Assembly (NCBI GenBank): GCA_937136025.1
Contig: CAKZOC010000271.1
Span: 1 to 34,668 of the forward strand
DNA from: an uncultured Bacteroidota bacterium
GTDB lineage: Bacteria; Bacteroidota; Bacteroidia; Flavobacteriales; Flavobacteriaceae
Direction of reading: 5' to 3'
Length of the DNA stretch: 34,668 nucleotides
Below the pieces are notes generated by a model that worked only from the letters and a program-made list of their open reading frames with translations, was not told the origin of the DNA and searched no databases. Shown here piece after piece: positions 18,297 through 26,672 of the stretch. Within the stretch, counting starts at the first letter, position 1. Each line of letters begins with the position of its first letter. The position numbers and the translations under genes were made by a program.

Positions 18297-19154
18297 ATGG
18301 CAAATTTATCAGATTTTGATACCGACAAACGGTATAAGGCAGTTGTCAAAAATACGACCCGGCTTACGCCAGCAGATACCGAAGAAGTTCGCGAAATTGT
18401 ACTGGAGGTAAAAGATCCGCAATTTGAATGCGAAGTAGACCAAAGCTTTGGCGTATTATTGAATACGACGAACGATTTTGGAAACGTACTGCATCACAGA
18501 CTCTATAGTGTGGCAGATCTGCCCAAACGAATCAAAGGCAATCCGCAGCTGACTATGTTGGTGAAACGCTGCTCTTATGTAGATGAATTCAATGGAGAAA
18601 AATATGACGGCATTGCTTCGAATTATCTGTGCAATCGCAAAAAAGGGGATGAAATTACCGTAACCGGCCCTTTTCAATTACCCTTTAAGGTTCCGCAGGA
18701 TAAAACAGCCAATTTAATCCTTATCGGCATGGGTACAGGTATTGCGCCTTTCCGGTCGTTTATCAAGCATATTTATAAAGATGTCAAAGACTGGGAGGGA
18801 AAAATCCGCCTGTTCTACGGGGCGCGCAGCGGTCTGGAATTACTGTATCTCAATGACAAAGATGGAGACCTGACCAATTACTACGACGAAGCCACCTTTG
18901 AAGCGTTTCACGCCCTAAGCCCAAGGCCGCACTGGGCCGATCCCATTGCATTGGATAAGGCCCTCGAAGCCCAAAAAACTGAACTCATCGAATTGCTCGG
19001 GATGTCCAATACCTATATCTATGTCGCCGGGTACGAAGCCATCCTTAAAATGCTCGATAAGGCCTTTTCCAATATCCTGGGCTCCGAAGAAGCGTGGCGG
19101 CTTCGCAAAGCCGAGTTGGTCGCCGGAAAAAAATGGGCAGAGATTATTTATTAA
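18297..19154 (+). CDS. Ferredoxin-NAD(P)+ reductase-like flavoprotein (plant-type FNR fold)
   Basis: HHRLYSVADLP FAD-binding-like motif, LILIGMGTGIAPFRSFIKHIYKD NAD(P) motif, RLFYGARSGLELLYL, YIYVAGYEAIL. Confidence 0.85.
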   Translation: MANLSDFDTDKRYKAVVKNTTRLTPADTEEVREIVLEVKDPQFECEVDQSFGVLLNTTNDFGNVLHHRLYSVADLPKRIKGNPQLTMLVKRCSYVDEFNGEKYDGIASNYLCNRKKGDEITVTGPFQLPFKVPQDKTANLILIGMGTGIAPFRSFIKHIYKDVKDWEGKIRLFYGARSGLELLYLNDKDGDLTNYYDEATFEAFHALSPRPHWADPIALDKALEAQKTELIELLGMSNTYIYVAGYEAILKMLDKAFSNILGSEEAWRLRKAELVAGKKWAEIIY

Positions 19155-19208
19155 CCTGTATTGGGAATTAAACACTGTTTATGTCTTTGAACAAACCTGC
19201 CAAATAAT

Positions 19209-20075
19209 ATGTCGATCCTCAGCGCAATAGCGGTGCTTGGAGGTTTAACCTTGCTTCTTGCGATAATTCTGATTGTTGCGAATAAGAAGCTCTATGTATA
19301 TGAGGATCCGCGTATAGACGCGGTGGAAGACATGTTGCCCCATGCGAATTGCGGGGCATGCGGATATCCCGGTTGTAGACCTTTTGCCGAGGCTTTGGTG
19401 CTTGAAAAAACTTTACCGGGAAAATGTTCAGTCAGTACAGATGAAGGCCGGCAGGCCATCGCTGAATTTCTGGGGGTTGCCCTGGGCGCTCAAGAAAAAC
19501 AAGTCGCTCGTCTGGCTTGTGCGGGGGGTACGAATGTAGCCCTGAATCGCGCACGGTATAACGGTATAGAAAGTTGCCAGGCGGCTGCTCTGATATCGGG
19601 AGGTGGCAAGGGCTGTTTTTGGGGGTGCCTCGGACATGGCGATTGCGAAGTCGTCTGCGATTTTGACGCCATAACCATGAACGAACATGGCCTGCCTGTC
19701 GTAGATGTAGATAAATGCACAGCCTGTGGGGATTGTGTAGAGGCCTGTCCGAAGGACTTATTTTCCTTACAACCCATCAGCCACCGGCTTTGGGTAGCCT
19801 GTAAAAACCTGGAACACGGCAATGCCATTCTCGAAGATTGCCAGGTGGCCTGCACGGCCTGTGGCAAATGCGCTATGGATGCCCCCGGGGAGTTAATAGC
19901 GATAAAAAATAATTTACCGGTGATCAATTACGCCGAAAACCACAATACTCAAATTCCCATTCAGCGATGCCCTACAGGAGCCATTGTTTGGTTAGATGAC
20001 AATGGGGTGGCTATTCGGGGAAAAGAAAGTGCGCCAATTATTCGCAAGGGAAGCCGGTCCATGGGGAATACTTAA
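19209..20075 (+). CDS. rnfB: Rnf electron transport complex subunit B
   Basis: N-terminal TM; HANCGACGYPGCRPFAEAL; KGCFWGCLGHGDCEVVCDFDAITMNEHGLPVVDVDKCTACGDCVEACP; CTACGKC...RCPTGAIVW. Confidence 0.95.
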   Translation: MSILSAIAVLGGLTLLLAIILIVANKKLYVYEDPRIDAVEDMLPHANCGACGYPGCRPFAEALVLEKTLPGKCSVSTDEGRQAIAEFLGVALGAQEKQVARLACAGGTNVALNRARYNGIESCQAAALISGGGKGCFWGCLGHGDCEVVCDFDAITMNEHGLPVVDVDKCTACGDCVEACPKDLFSLQPISHRLWVACKNLEHGNAILEDCQVACTACGKCAMDAPGELIAIKNNLPVINYAENHNTQIPIQRCPTGAIVWLDDNGVAIRGKESAPIIRKGSRSMGNT

Positions 20076-20098
20076 CGGGGTATTGATCCTTCTTTTAA

Positions 20099-20416
20099 GT
20101 TCTCAGTAGGCAGTAGCAGTAAGCAGTAGTTAATGGAGCACATTAAGTCACCGACATCCCCCTGCCGACTGCCACTGCCTACTGCCAACTCAAACCTTGA
20201 ACCTTAAACTTTGAACCTTGAACTTTCAACCTTGAACCTTGAACCCTTTCCCAAGTCTTCAGTAGGCGGTAGCAGTAAGCAATACTTTATGGAGCACATT
20301 GAAGTCTTCGACATCCCCCTGCCGACTGCCACTGTACACTGCCACTGCAAACTGCCAACTTAAACCTTGAACCTTTAACTTTGAACCTTGAACTTTCAAC
20401 CTTGAACCTTGAACCC
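20099..20416 (+). repeat. Right composite repeat array (same family and orientation as 7896-8220; 156-bp period)
   Basis: CAGTAGGCAGTAGCAGTAAGCAGTAGTTAATGGAGCACATTAAGTC at about 20104 and a related copy at about 20260, each followed by CCGACTGCCACTG... and TTGAACC heptamers. Confidence 0.92.
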
Positions 20417-20430
20417 CACCCTCCATACTT

Positions 20431-20463
20431 TAATAAAAAAAACCGCCCCGGGTCTCCCCGGGG
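20431..20463 (-). terminator. Rho-independent terminator for the minus-strand lipoprotein gene
   Basis: CCCCGGG (20446-20452) / CCCGGGG (20457-20463); on the minus strand the stem is followed by CGGTTTTTTTTATT. Confidence 0.75.
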
Positions 20464-20539
20464 TCAGTTTATAAAACCCTTCTTTTTCATAGCAGGGTTT
20501 ATTGATGGATTCACATAAGCCATCCAGGTTAAGCCATGC

Positions 20540-21052
20540 TTATTTTTCGAAGGTCAGTAAGTCTGTAGTACCATCAACGTCGTCATCGTCATCCATCAAT
20601 TGAATCATGTCAGATGAAAAGGAAATAACATCCCAGTCCTCTGAAAGTTCAGTAAAGGTTTCAGGGGAAGCAAAAAAGATATTGAACTCAATTTCATCAT
20701 CGTCATCGTCATAATCATCGTCCATTCCATCATCATCTGAGTCATCACTCGAGTCATCGTCAAGTGTGATCGACCACGTACCTGTTACGGTGGTAGTACC
20801 GTTATCGGCTACGAGAGTTCCGTCGGGGTTGAACGTAAAATCATAACCCGAAAAATCTGAGGTCTCATCCTGCCCATCATCCACAAAATTGGTGATGGTC
20901 CAGGTCCCGGATCGGGCCGTTTGGTTTAATTCTTCAACATCTGCCTGTAACTGTGCCAGATTCGATGCGTCGTCACTATCACTATCACTTGTGCAAGCTG
21001 TAATAAACAGGGTGGCTGCCAGAACTCCGATTTTTAAAATCTGCTTTTTCAT
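20540..21052 (-). CDS. Acidic lipoprotein with lipocalin-like domain
   Basis: Lipobox LFITACTSD; SGTWTITNFVDDGQDETSDFSGYDFTFNPDGTLVADNGTTTVTGTWSI; Asp-rich insert. Confidence 0.75.
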   Translation of the reverse strand: MKKQILKIGVLAATLFITACTSDSDSDDASNLAQLQADVEELNQTARSGTWTITNFVDDGQDETSDFSGYDFTFNPDGTLVADNGTTTVTGTWSITLDDDSSDDSDDDGMDDDYDDDDDEIEFNIFFASPETFTELSEDWDVISFSSDMIQLMDDDDDVDGTTDLLTFEK

Positions 21053-21077
21053 GGTATTTGTGTTTAGGTATTGAAAG

Positions 21078-22520
21078 TTATTGTTTAGTAAAGATCAAGG
21101 TATCGGTCGTGCCATCTCCACCAGAGATATCCCGCAGTTCTATCCGGGTTTCACTGGCAGAGACAACCTCCCAGTCCTCATTGAATTCATCAAGGGGTAT
21201 TGTGGTCCCGAAATCCAGAAGGAGTTTGTCTCCGCTATCCTGAATTATCCAGGTTCCATTCGTCGTGTTCCCGTTGTCTGCTGTCACCACACCGTTCTCC
21301 TGAAAGACAAAAGTATAAGCGGTGAAGTCCTGCGTTTCATCGGTGCCTGCATCCAAATATGTAGAGACGCTCCAGGACCCTTCGGTTAAATACGAACTCA
21401 AATCCGGATTTCCGCTGTTATCCCCGCTACCATCCCCACTTTCATCCTGGGTACAATCGCTTTCAAAACTGAGTTCGTCATCGCCTAATATCAGTTCGAT
21501 TTCACTCTCATCCGCTTCCCGTTCTATTTCCTGAACCCTCCAGGAGGCATTGAAATCTTCAAGATCCGGGATACTGATCGTCATAGTGATGTCATTCGCT
21601 GTGCCCTCAGCCTCCCAGGTTCCGTCAAAGGTGCCTGTACCTGATGTTACCTCCAGTGTACCATCTGCATTAAAATCGAACAGGTATCCTTCGTACTGCT
21701 CTTCGAGGTCCAGGTCGTTCCGCTCCAAACTATCGACCCTCCAGTTCGGGCATGCAGCCAGCACTTCGGTCAGCGCTTCAGTAGTACACGAATCGCAATC
21801 ATCATCATTGTAATCGTAGTCGTCGTCCTCATCGCAGTCATCACTGGCATCGTCGAGTACCTCTTCCAGGGTATCGAGGTCATTAACCCGTACCTCCGAC
21901 CCGTCGAACAACACCACGGTAATCGGAAAATCCAGATTTACAATATCATCATCATCCAGGTCGTCGATAAACCTGTACAGGTCCCGGTCGTTGGTAAAAG
22001 TGATGACGTCGAGTACTTCGTTGTTCGAATTAAAGATCGAGGCGGTTACGGGATACTGAATATCTGCACATTCTATATCGTCATCCGGTTCATTTTCGCC
22101 TGTACAATCCTCAGTCAGGTCCTCCAGTTCGTCTGCGCTGGAAATCACAATCTCTGAATAATCTGAGAGAATTACTGTGATGGGGAACAGGATTTCAAGG
22201 ATATCCTCGTCATCGTCCAAAGCGTCAAAAACATCTTCAATGGTTTCAAAATCATCTTCAGAATCCACGATAATCTCAAGGCCATTCACCACTACGGTAA
22301 TGGGAAGTTGTACGCTCACACAATTGGCGTTGTCGATAATGTTGTCGTTAGATCCATCCTTTGTAGAAGTGCGCTGAAGCAGGGTAGCCACCCTTGAATT
22401 GGCCTGGAGCACTTCTTCCTGGGGCCCTTCGATCAATTCAAATTCTTCTTCCCGGCAGGAAGCAAAAACTAAAAGGAGTCCGAGCAATAAGAGACTAAAG
22501 GGTCTGAAACTTTTTTTCAT
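21078..22520 (-). CDS. Large acidic lipoprotein: duplicated PITV units plus two lipocalin-like domains
   Basis: ATG at 22520 (MKKSFRPFSLLLLGLLLVFASC, lipobox); two C-x-h-[IQ]-x-P-[IV]-T repeats; two GTW-type domains; C-terminus paralogous to 20540-21052. Confidence 0.8.
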   Translation of the reverse strand: MKKSFRPFSLLLLGLLLVFASCREEEFELIEGPQEEVLQANSRVATLLQRTSTKDGSNDNIIDNANCVSVQLPITVVVNGLEIIVDSEDDFETIEDVFDALDDDEDILEILFPITVILSDYSEIVISSADELEDLTEDCTGENEPDDDIECADIQYPVTASIFNSNNEVLDVITFTNDRDLYRFIDDLDDDDIVNLDFPITVVLFDGSEVRVNDLDTLEEVLDDASDDCDEDDDYDYNDDDCDSCTTEALTEVLAACPNWRVDSLERNDLDLEEQYEGYLFDFNADGTLEVTSGTGTFDGTWEAEGTANDITMTISIPDLEDFNASWRVQEIEREADESEIELILGDDELSFESDCTQDESGDGSGDNSGNPDLSSYLTEGSWSVSTYLDAGTDETQDFTAYTFVFQENGVVTADNGNTTNGTWIIQDSGDKLLLDFGTTIPLDEFNEDWEVVSASETRIELRDISGGDGTTDTLIFTKQ

Positions 22521-22607
22521 AGCAAATAAGTTTTTACTTCTGGTGTTTATATATAGAACAACCCTGGTCAAAGAACTCCTGAAAAAAAGTGAAGAAAATA
22601 GTTTTTT

Positions 22608-22615
22608 TACATTTG
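22608..22615 (+). promoter_or_regulatory. Candidate Bacteroidetes -7 element TACATTTG
   Basis: Exact TAnnTTTG match 23 nt upstream of the sigma-factor start; no clear -33 TTG. Confidence 0.35.
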
Positions 22616-22637
22616 ATCAGACCTAATAATTCCTTTT

Positions 22638-23162
22638 TTGAAAAAAGAGCTGCATAAAGATATTTGCGAAGAATCCGTGTTTTCCGGTCTTTATGAGCGG
22701 TTGGCCGATGACCTTCACAAGTTTCTGTATTACAAGTACGGAGATTCCTTCAACCCGGATGATAAAACACAGGAGGCCTTTGTTAAACTATGGGAAAACT
22801 GTAAGAAGGTGACGGTTGACAAGGCCAGGTCGTTTCTCTTTACCGTTGCAAACAATATGATGCTCAATGAAATCAAGCATCAAAAAGTAGTCCTGAAATA
22901 CCGGTCACAGAAACCCGATGGGCATACCCATGAATCGCCGGAATTTCTGATGCAAAAGGATGAGTATTTCAAAAAATACCAGGAGGTGCTCTCCAGGCTA
23001 ACAGAAGAACAGCGCACCGCTTTCCTTCTAAGCAAAGTAGAGGGTAAAAAACACACCGAAATTGCCGAAATGCTGGGGGTTACCCGAAAGGTGGTGGAAT
23101 ACCGGATTTATTCGGCCTTTGACACCTTAAAAAGTGAATTGGAAGGATTCCGCATAAAATAA
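22638..23162 (+). CDS. ECF RNA polymerase sigma factor (TTG start)
   Basis: DDKTQEAFVKLWENCKKV; ARSFLFTVANNMMLNEIKH; LTEEQRTAFLLSKVEGKKHTEIAEMLGVTRKVVEYRIYSAFDTLKSEL. Confidence 0.9.
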   Translation: MKKELHKDICEESVFSGLYERLADDLHKFLYYKYGDSFNPDDKTQEAFVKLWENCKKVTVDKARSFLFTVANNMMLNEIKHQKVVLKYRSQKPDGHTHESPEFLMQKDEYFKKYQEVLSRLTEEQRTAFLLSKVEGKKHTEIAEMLGVTRKVVEYRIYSAFDTLKSELEGFRIK

Positions 23163-23210
23163 TCGGGAAAAGAGATCCTTAGGTTGTTATATATTAAAGG
23201 GATATGTTCT

Positions 23211-24122
23211 ATGGACAAGAACGACTTAATACGAAAATGGCTTGCAGGTGAGCTGAGCCCTGAAGAATCAGATGCCTTTGAAGCGCTGGAAGAGGCTTCC
23301 TTTTACAGGGAAATCATTTCAGATGCAGCTGCCTTTAAAGCCCCGGGCTTTTCAGGTGGGGCAGATTACCCCACCCTCGAGAAACGACTCCCACATAAAC
23401 GCACGCCTGAGAGAAAACGGAACTGGGTAAGGCCCCTGATGCGCGTGGCGAGCGTATTGGTTCTGGGTCTTGCCATGTATTATTTGCTCTTCCAGGAGAA
23501 TTTGGTCCGGATAGAAACAGGGGTGGGTGAAAAGACTACAATTACCCTCCCGGATGCTTCGTCAGTAGCACTCAACGCACTCACAGAAATATCTTTCAAT
23601 GAAAGCGACTGGGACGATCAAAGGGAAGTGCAACTCGAGGGAGAGGCCTTTTTTGATGTGGCCAAAGGCGCGACATTTGTGGTAGCCACTTCCGGAGGAA
23701 ATGTAAGTGTTTTAGGCACAGAGTTCAATGTCAGGCACAGGGACAAGGTCTTTGAGGTACGTTGTTTTGAAGGTCAGGTAAAAGTGGTCTCGGGCGACCA
23801 TACTGCAGTACTCCGGGAGGGGGATAATTTCAGAATTTCTGACGGGGTCGTTACCTCGGGAAAAAATACCGATCTCCATCCCCAGTGGATCCAAAATATC
23901 AGCGATTTCCAGCGAGTGCCCGTGGCTGAGGTTTTTGCAGAACTGGAGCGACAATACGATGTCAAGATCTTGTTGGAAGATGTGGTGACCGAACAACTTT
24001 TTACCGGTGGTTTTATACATGGAAACCTCGAATTGGCCCTTAAATCTATCACAGAACCTTTGGGGTTGAGTTATAGTGTCAATAAAAACAATGAAGTCAG
24101 GGTGAAGCCGCGTGAGCAATAA
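23211..24122 (+). CDS. FecR-family anti-sigma factor
   Basis: RIETGVGEKTTITLPDASSVALNALTEISFNES..REVQLEGEAFFDVAK...VSVLGTEFNVR. ATG at 23211. Confidence 0.93.
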   Translation: MDKNDLIRKWLAGELSPEESDAFEALEEASFYREIISDAAAFKAPGFSGGADYPTLEKRLPHKRTPERKRNWVRPLMRVASVLVLGLAMYYLLFQENLVRIETGVGEKTTITLPDASSVALNALTEISFNESDWDDQREVQLEGEAFFDVAKGATFVVATSGGNVSVLGTEFNVRHRDKVFEVRCFEGQVKVVSGDHTAVLREGDNFRISDGVVTSGKNTDLHPQWIQNISDFQRVPVAEVFAELERQYDVKILLEDVVTEQLFTGGFIHGNLELALKSITEPLGLSYSVNKNNEVRVKPREQ

Positions 24123-26625
24123 GCGAATATTCTTTTTCAGTCTAATGTTCTGCCTCCTCAGCGTTTCTGCCTTTGGGCAGCAACCTGAAGCCGGCACACC
24201 GCTCCTGACCCTTTTAAACACTATTCAGGAGCGCTACAAAGTGCAGTTCAACTATGCCTCCGACCTCATAAAAGGCGTCCGGGTGCCTGCCCCCGAAGAG
24301 AATCTCGACCTTCAGCAGCGCATTGAATTCCTCGAGGTACAGACCAGGCTCGATTTTAATTTCATATCAGAATCTGTAATCACCATAACAGCCAAACCTC
24401 TTTTGCTTTGCGGATATATTCGGGACAAGGACACTTCTGAACCCCTGCCCTACACCACCGTCCAATCGGGCGGCAATGGCACGATATCCAATGCAGAGGG
24501 CTATTTTGAATTGAACGTTGACGACCCTTCAGACGTGGTGTTGATACGACATATCGGACATCGGAGCATCCGGCGTGAATTCAAATTCTTCAATACATTA
24601 CATTGCGCCCCGGTCTACCTGGTTCAGGACCGGCAGAACCTGACTGGGGTTGTGCTCTCTGATTACCTGATCCGGGGGATGGACAAGCTGGACAACGGCG
24701 TATTTCAGCTGGATTTTGACAGGTTTACCATCTTGCCGGGACTGGTGGAAGGCGATGTGCTGCAGTCTGTACAGGCATTTCCCGGGATACAAAGCATCGA
24801 TGAAACCGTGTCGAATATCAATATAAGGGGCGGAAGTCATGACCAGAACCTGATTCTGTGGGACGATATAAAAATGTACCAGTCGGGGCATTTCTTCGGG
24901 CTGATTTCCATGTATAACCCCCAGATCACCCAAAAAGTTCAACTGCAGAAAAATGGGACCTCAGCCGCCATGACCGACGGTGTAAGCGGCACCATCGCCA
25001 TGGGTACGGACAAGATAATCAACCCGGAATTCAAAGGAAGCCTCGGCCTCAATATGATTGATGCCAATGGTTTTCTCGATGTCCCCCTTGGAGAAAACAC
25101 CTCTGTTCAGCTCGCTGGAAGAAAAGCCATTAGTGAATTTTTTGAAACCCCGACCTACTCCGAGTACTTCAAACGGATCGCTCAAGGTACCGAAATTGAA
25201 AGAAACCTGTCTTCTGTGACCAATACCGATGTTGCTTTTGACTTTTATGACGCATCTGCACGGTTGCTTTCAAAACCCACCGAAAAAGACCTGTTACGGC
25301 TCAATTTTATACATACGGCCAATCAGGTCGTTTTTAACGAGAATGCCATTTTGGAGGGTCTCGAAGCCGAAAAGGAAAGCAGTTTGGAACAAAAAAGCAC
25401 GGCTTTTGGGCTGTACCACACCCGCAACTGGACTTCGGATTTTACGACGGAACTTTCCGTTTACCAGTCCGATTACAAGCTCAGGGCCATCAATGCCAAC
25501 GTATTGCAGGACCAGCGCTTCCTTCAGGAAAATAGCGTCTCTGAAACCGGTATTCGCGCTATGGGCCGGAAAAACCTTTCCCAAACCCTGGAATGGGGAA
25601 ACGGCTATCACTTTGTTGAGACAAAAATCACCAATCTGGACGACGTGGATAACCCAATTTTCCGGAGATTGGTCGGGGAGGTCCTCAGGACCCATGGCGT
25701 ATTTTCGGAAATCCATTGGAATTCCCAGGACAGAAGGACCGCTTTTAATGGAGGGATCCGGGTGAACTACCTGGAGAAGTTCAGGAAATTTCTGGCAGAA
25801 CCCAGGCTAAGCCTGAACCATGAATTTCTGAAATGGTTCCATTTGGAGGTATTAGGCGAATTTAAACACCAGAACACCTCCCAGATTATTAACTTTCAAA
25901 ACGATTTTCTTGGGGTTGAAAAAAGGCGCTGGCAGCTTTCCAACAACGATGATATTCCCATAATCCGAAGCCGGCAGGGTTCATTGGGCTTGAGTTATGT
26001 CCGGAAGGACTGGTTGATCAATGCCGTGGGGTTTTTGAAAGGAGTGGAAGGCATTACCACCCAAAGCCAGGGATTCACCGATGGGTATGAATTCGTTAAA
26101 TCTTCCGGAAACTACAATGCATATGGCGTTGAGCTGTTATTGAGGAAACAGTTTGACAACTTGAATATGTGGCTCAGCTACGGGTATCTGCAAAACAAAT
26201 ACAACTTTCCGGAACTTGAAGAAACAGACTTCAGAAGTAATTTTGACATTCGCCATACCCTTTCCGGCGGTATCACTTATTCCGCCGGCAGGTTTTATTT
26301 CGCCCTTGGGGGTAACTGGCGCACCGGGAAACCCTTTACCGCCCCCCAGGCAGGGGATGCCCTGGCAGGAGATCAGATTAACTATGGCCCCGTGAACGCC
26401 GAGCAACTGGAGGATTATTTCCGACTGGATGTCTCTGCCATTTACAGAAGTAAAATAAGTGATGCGATCGGGATTCAGGCGGGCGTGTCCGTATGGAATG
26501 TGACCAACCGGATCAATCCCATCAACACCTTCTATACGCTTGCCGACCAGGGCAATCCCCAGCAGGTATTGCAGGAGTCTCTCGGTATCACGCCCAATGC
26601 CTCTGTAAAGGTCTTATTTAAATGA
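24112..26625 (+). CDS. TonB-dependent receptor with STN and CarboxypepD_reg-like N-terminal domains
   Basis: GTG start overlapping fecR-like stop; STN-like LLNTIQERYKVQFNYASDLIKGVRV; CGYIRDKDTSEPLPYTTVQSGGNGTISNAEGYFEL; plug GDVLQSVQAFPGIQSIDETVSNINIRGGSHDQNLILWDDI; barrel to C-terminal ASVKVLFK. Confidence 0.92.
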   Translation: MSNKRIFFFSLMFCLLSVSAFGQQPEAGTPLLTLLNTIQERYKVQFNYASDLIKGVRVPAPEENLDLQQRIEFLEVQTRLDFNFISESVITITAKPLLLCGYIRDKDTSEPLPYTTVQSGGNGTISNAEGYFELNVDDPSDVVLIRHIGHRSIRREFKFFNTLHCAPVYLVQDRQNLTGVVLSDYLIRGMDKLDNGVFQLDFDRFTILPGLVEGDVLQSVQAFPGIQSIDETVSNINIRGGSHDQNLILWDDIKMYQSGHFFGLISMYNPQITQKVQLQKNGTSAAMTDGVSGTIAMGTDKIINPEFKGSLGLNMIDANGFLDVPLGENTSVQLAGRKAISEFFETPTYSEYFKRIAQGTEIERNLSSVTNTDVAFDFYDASARLLSKPTEKDLLRLNFIHTANQVVFNENAILEGLEAEKESSLEQKSTAFGLYHTRNWTSDFTTELSVYQSDYKLRAINANVLQDQRFLQENSVSETGIRAMGRKNLSQTLEWGNGYHFVETKITNLDDVDNPIFRRLVGEVLRTHGVFSEIHWNSQDRRTAFNGGIRVNYLEKFRKFLAEPRLSLNHEFLKWFHLEVLGEFKHQNTSQIINFQNDFLGVEKRRWQLSNNDDIPIIRSRQGSLGLSYVRKDWLINAVGFLKGVEGITTQSQGFTDGYEFVKSSGNYNAYGVELLLRKQFDNLNMWLSYGYLQNKYNFPELEETDFRSNFDIRHTLSGGITYSAGRFYFALGGNWRTGKPFTAPQAGDALAGDQINYGPVNAEQLEDYFRLDVSAIYRSKISDAIGIQAGVSVWNVTNRINPINTFYTLADQGNPQQVLQESLGITPNASVKVLFK

Positions 26626-26637
26626 TCCTTTTAAGAC

Positions 26638-26668
26638 ATCCACATCCCCCTGCGCACTGCCACGGCAC
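26638..26668 (+). repeat. Degenerate fragment of the composite repeat family
   Basis: GACATCCACATCCCCCTGCGCACTGCCACGG compared with CGACATCCCCCTGCCGACTGCCACTG in the right array. Confidence 0.6.
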
Positions 26669-26672
26669 AGGA

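Noticed and set aside
21058-22626. Plus-strand ORFs opposite the acidic lipoprotein genes (Ser-rich)
   Set aside because: Ser-rich translations are the antisense shadow of Asp codons (GAT/GAC to ATC/GTC and TCA/TCG), not genes.
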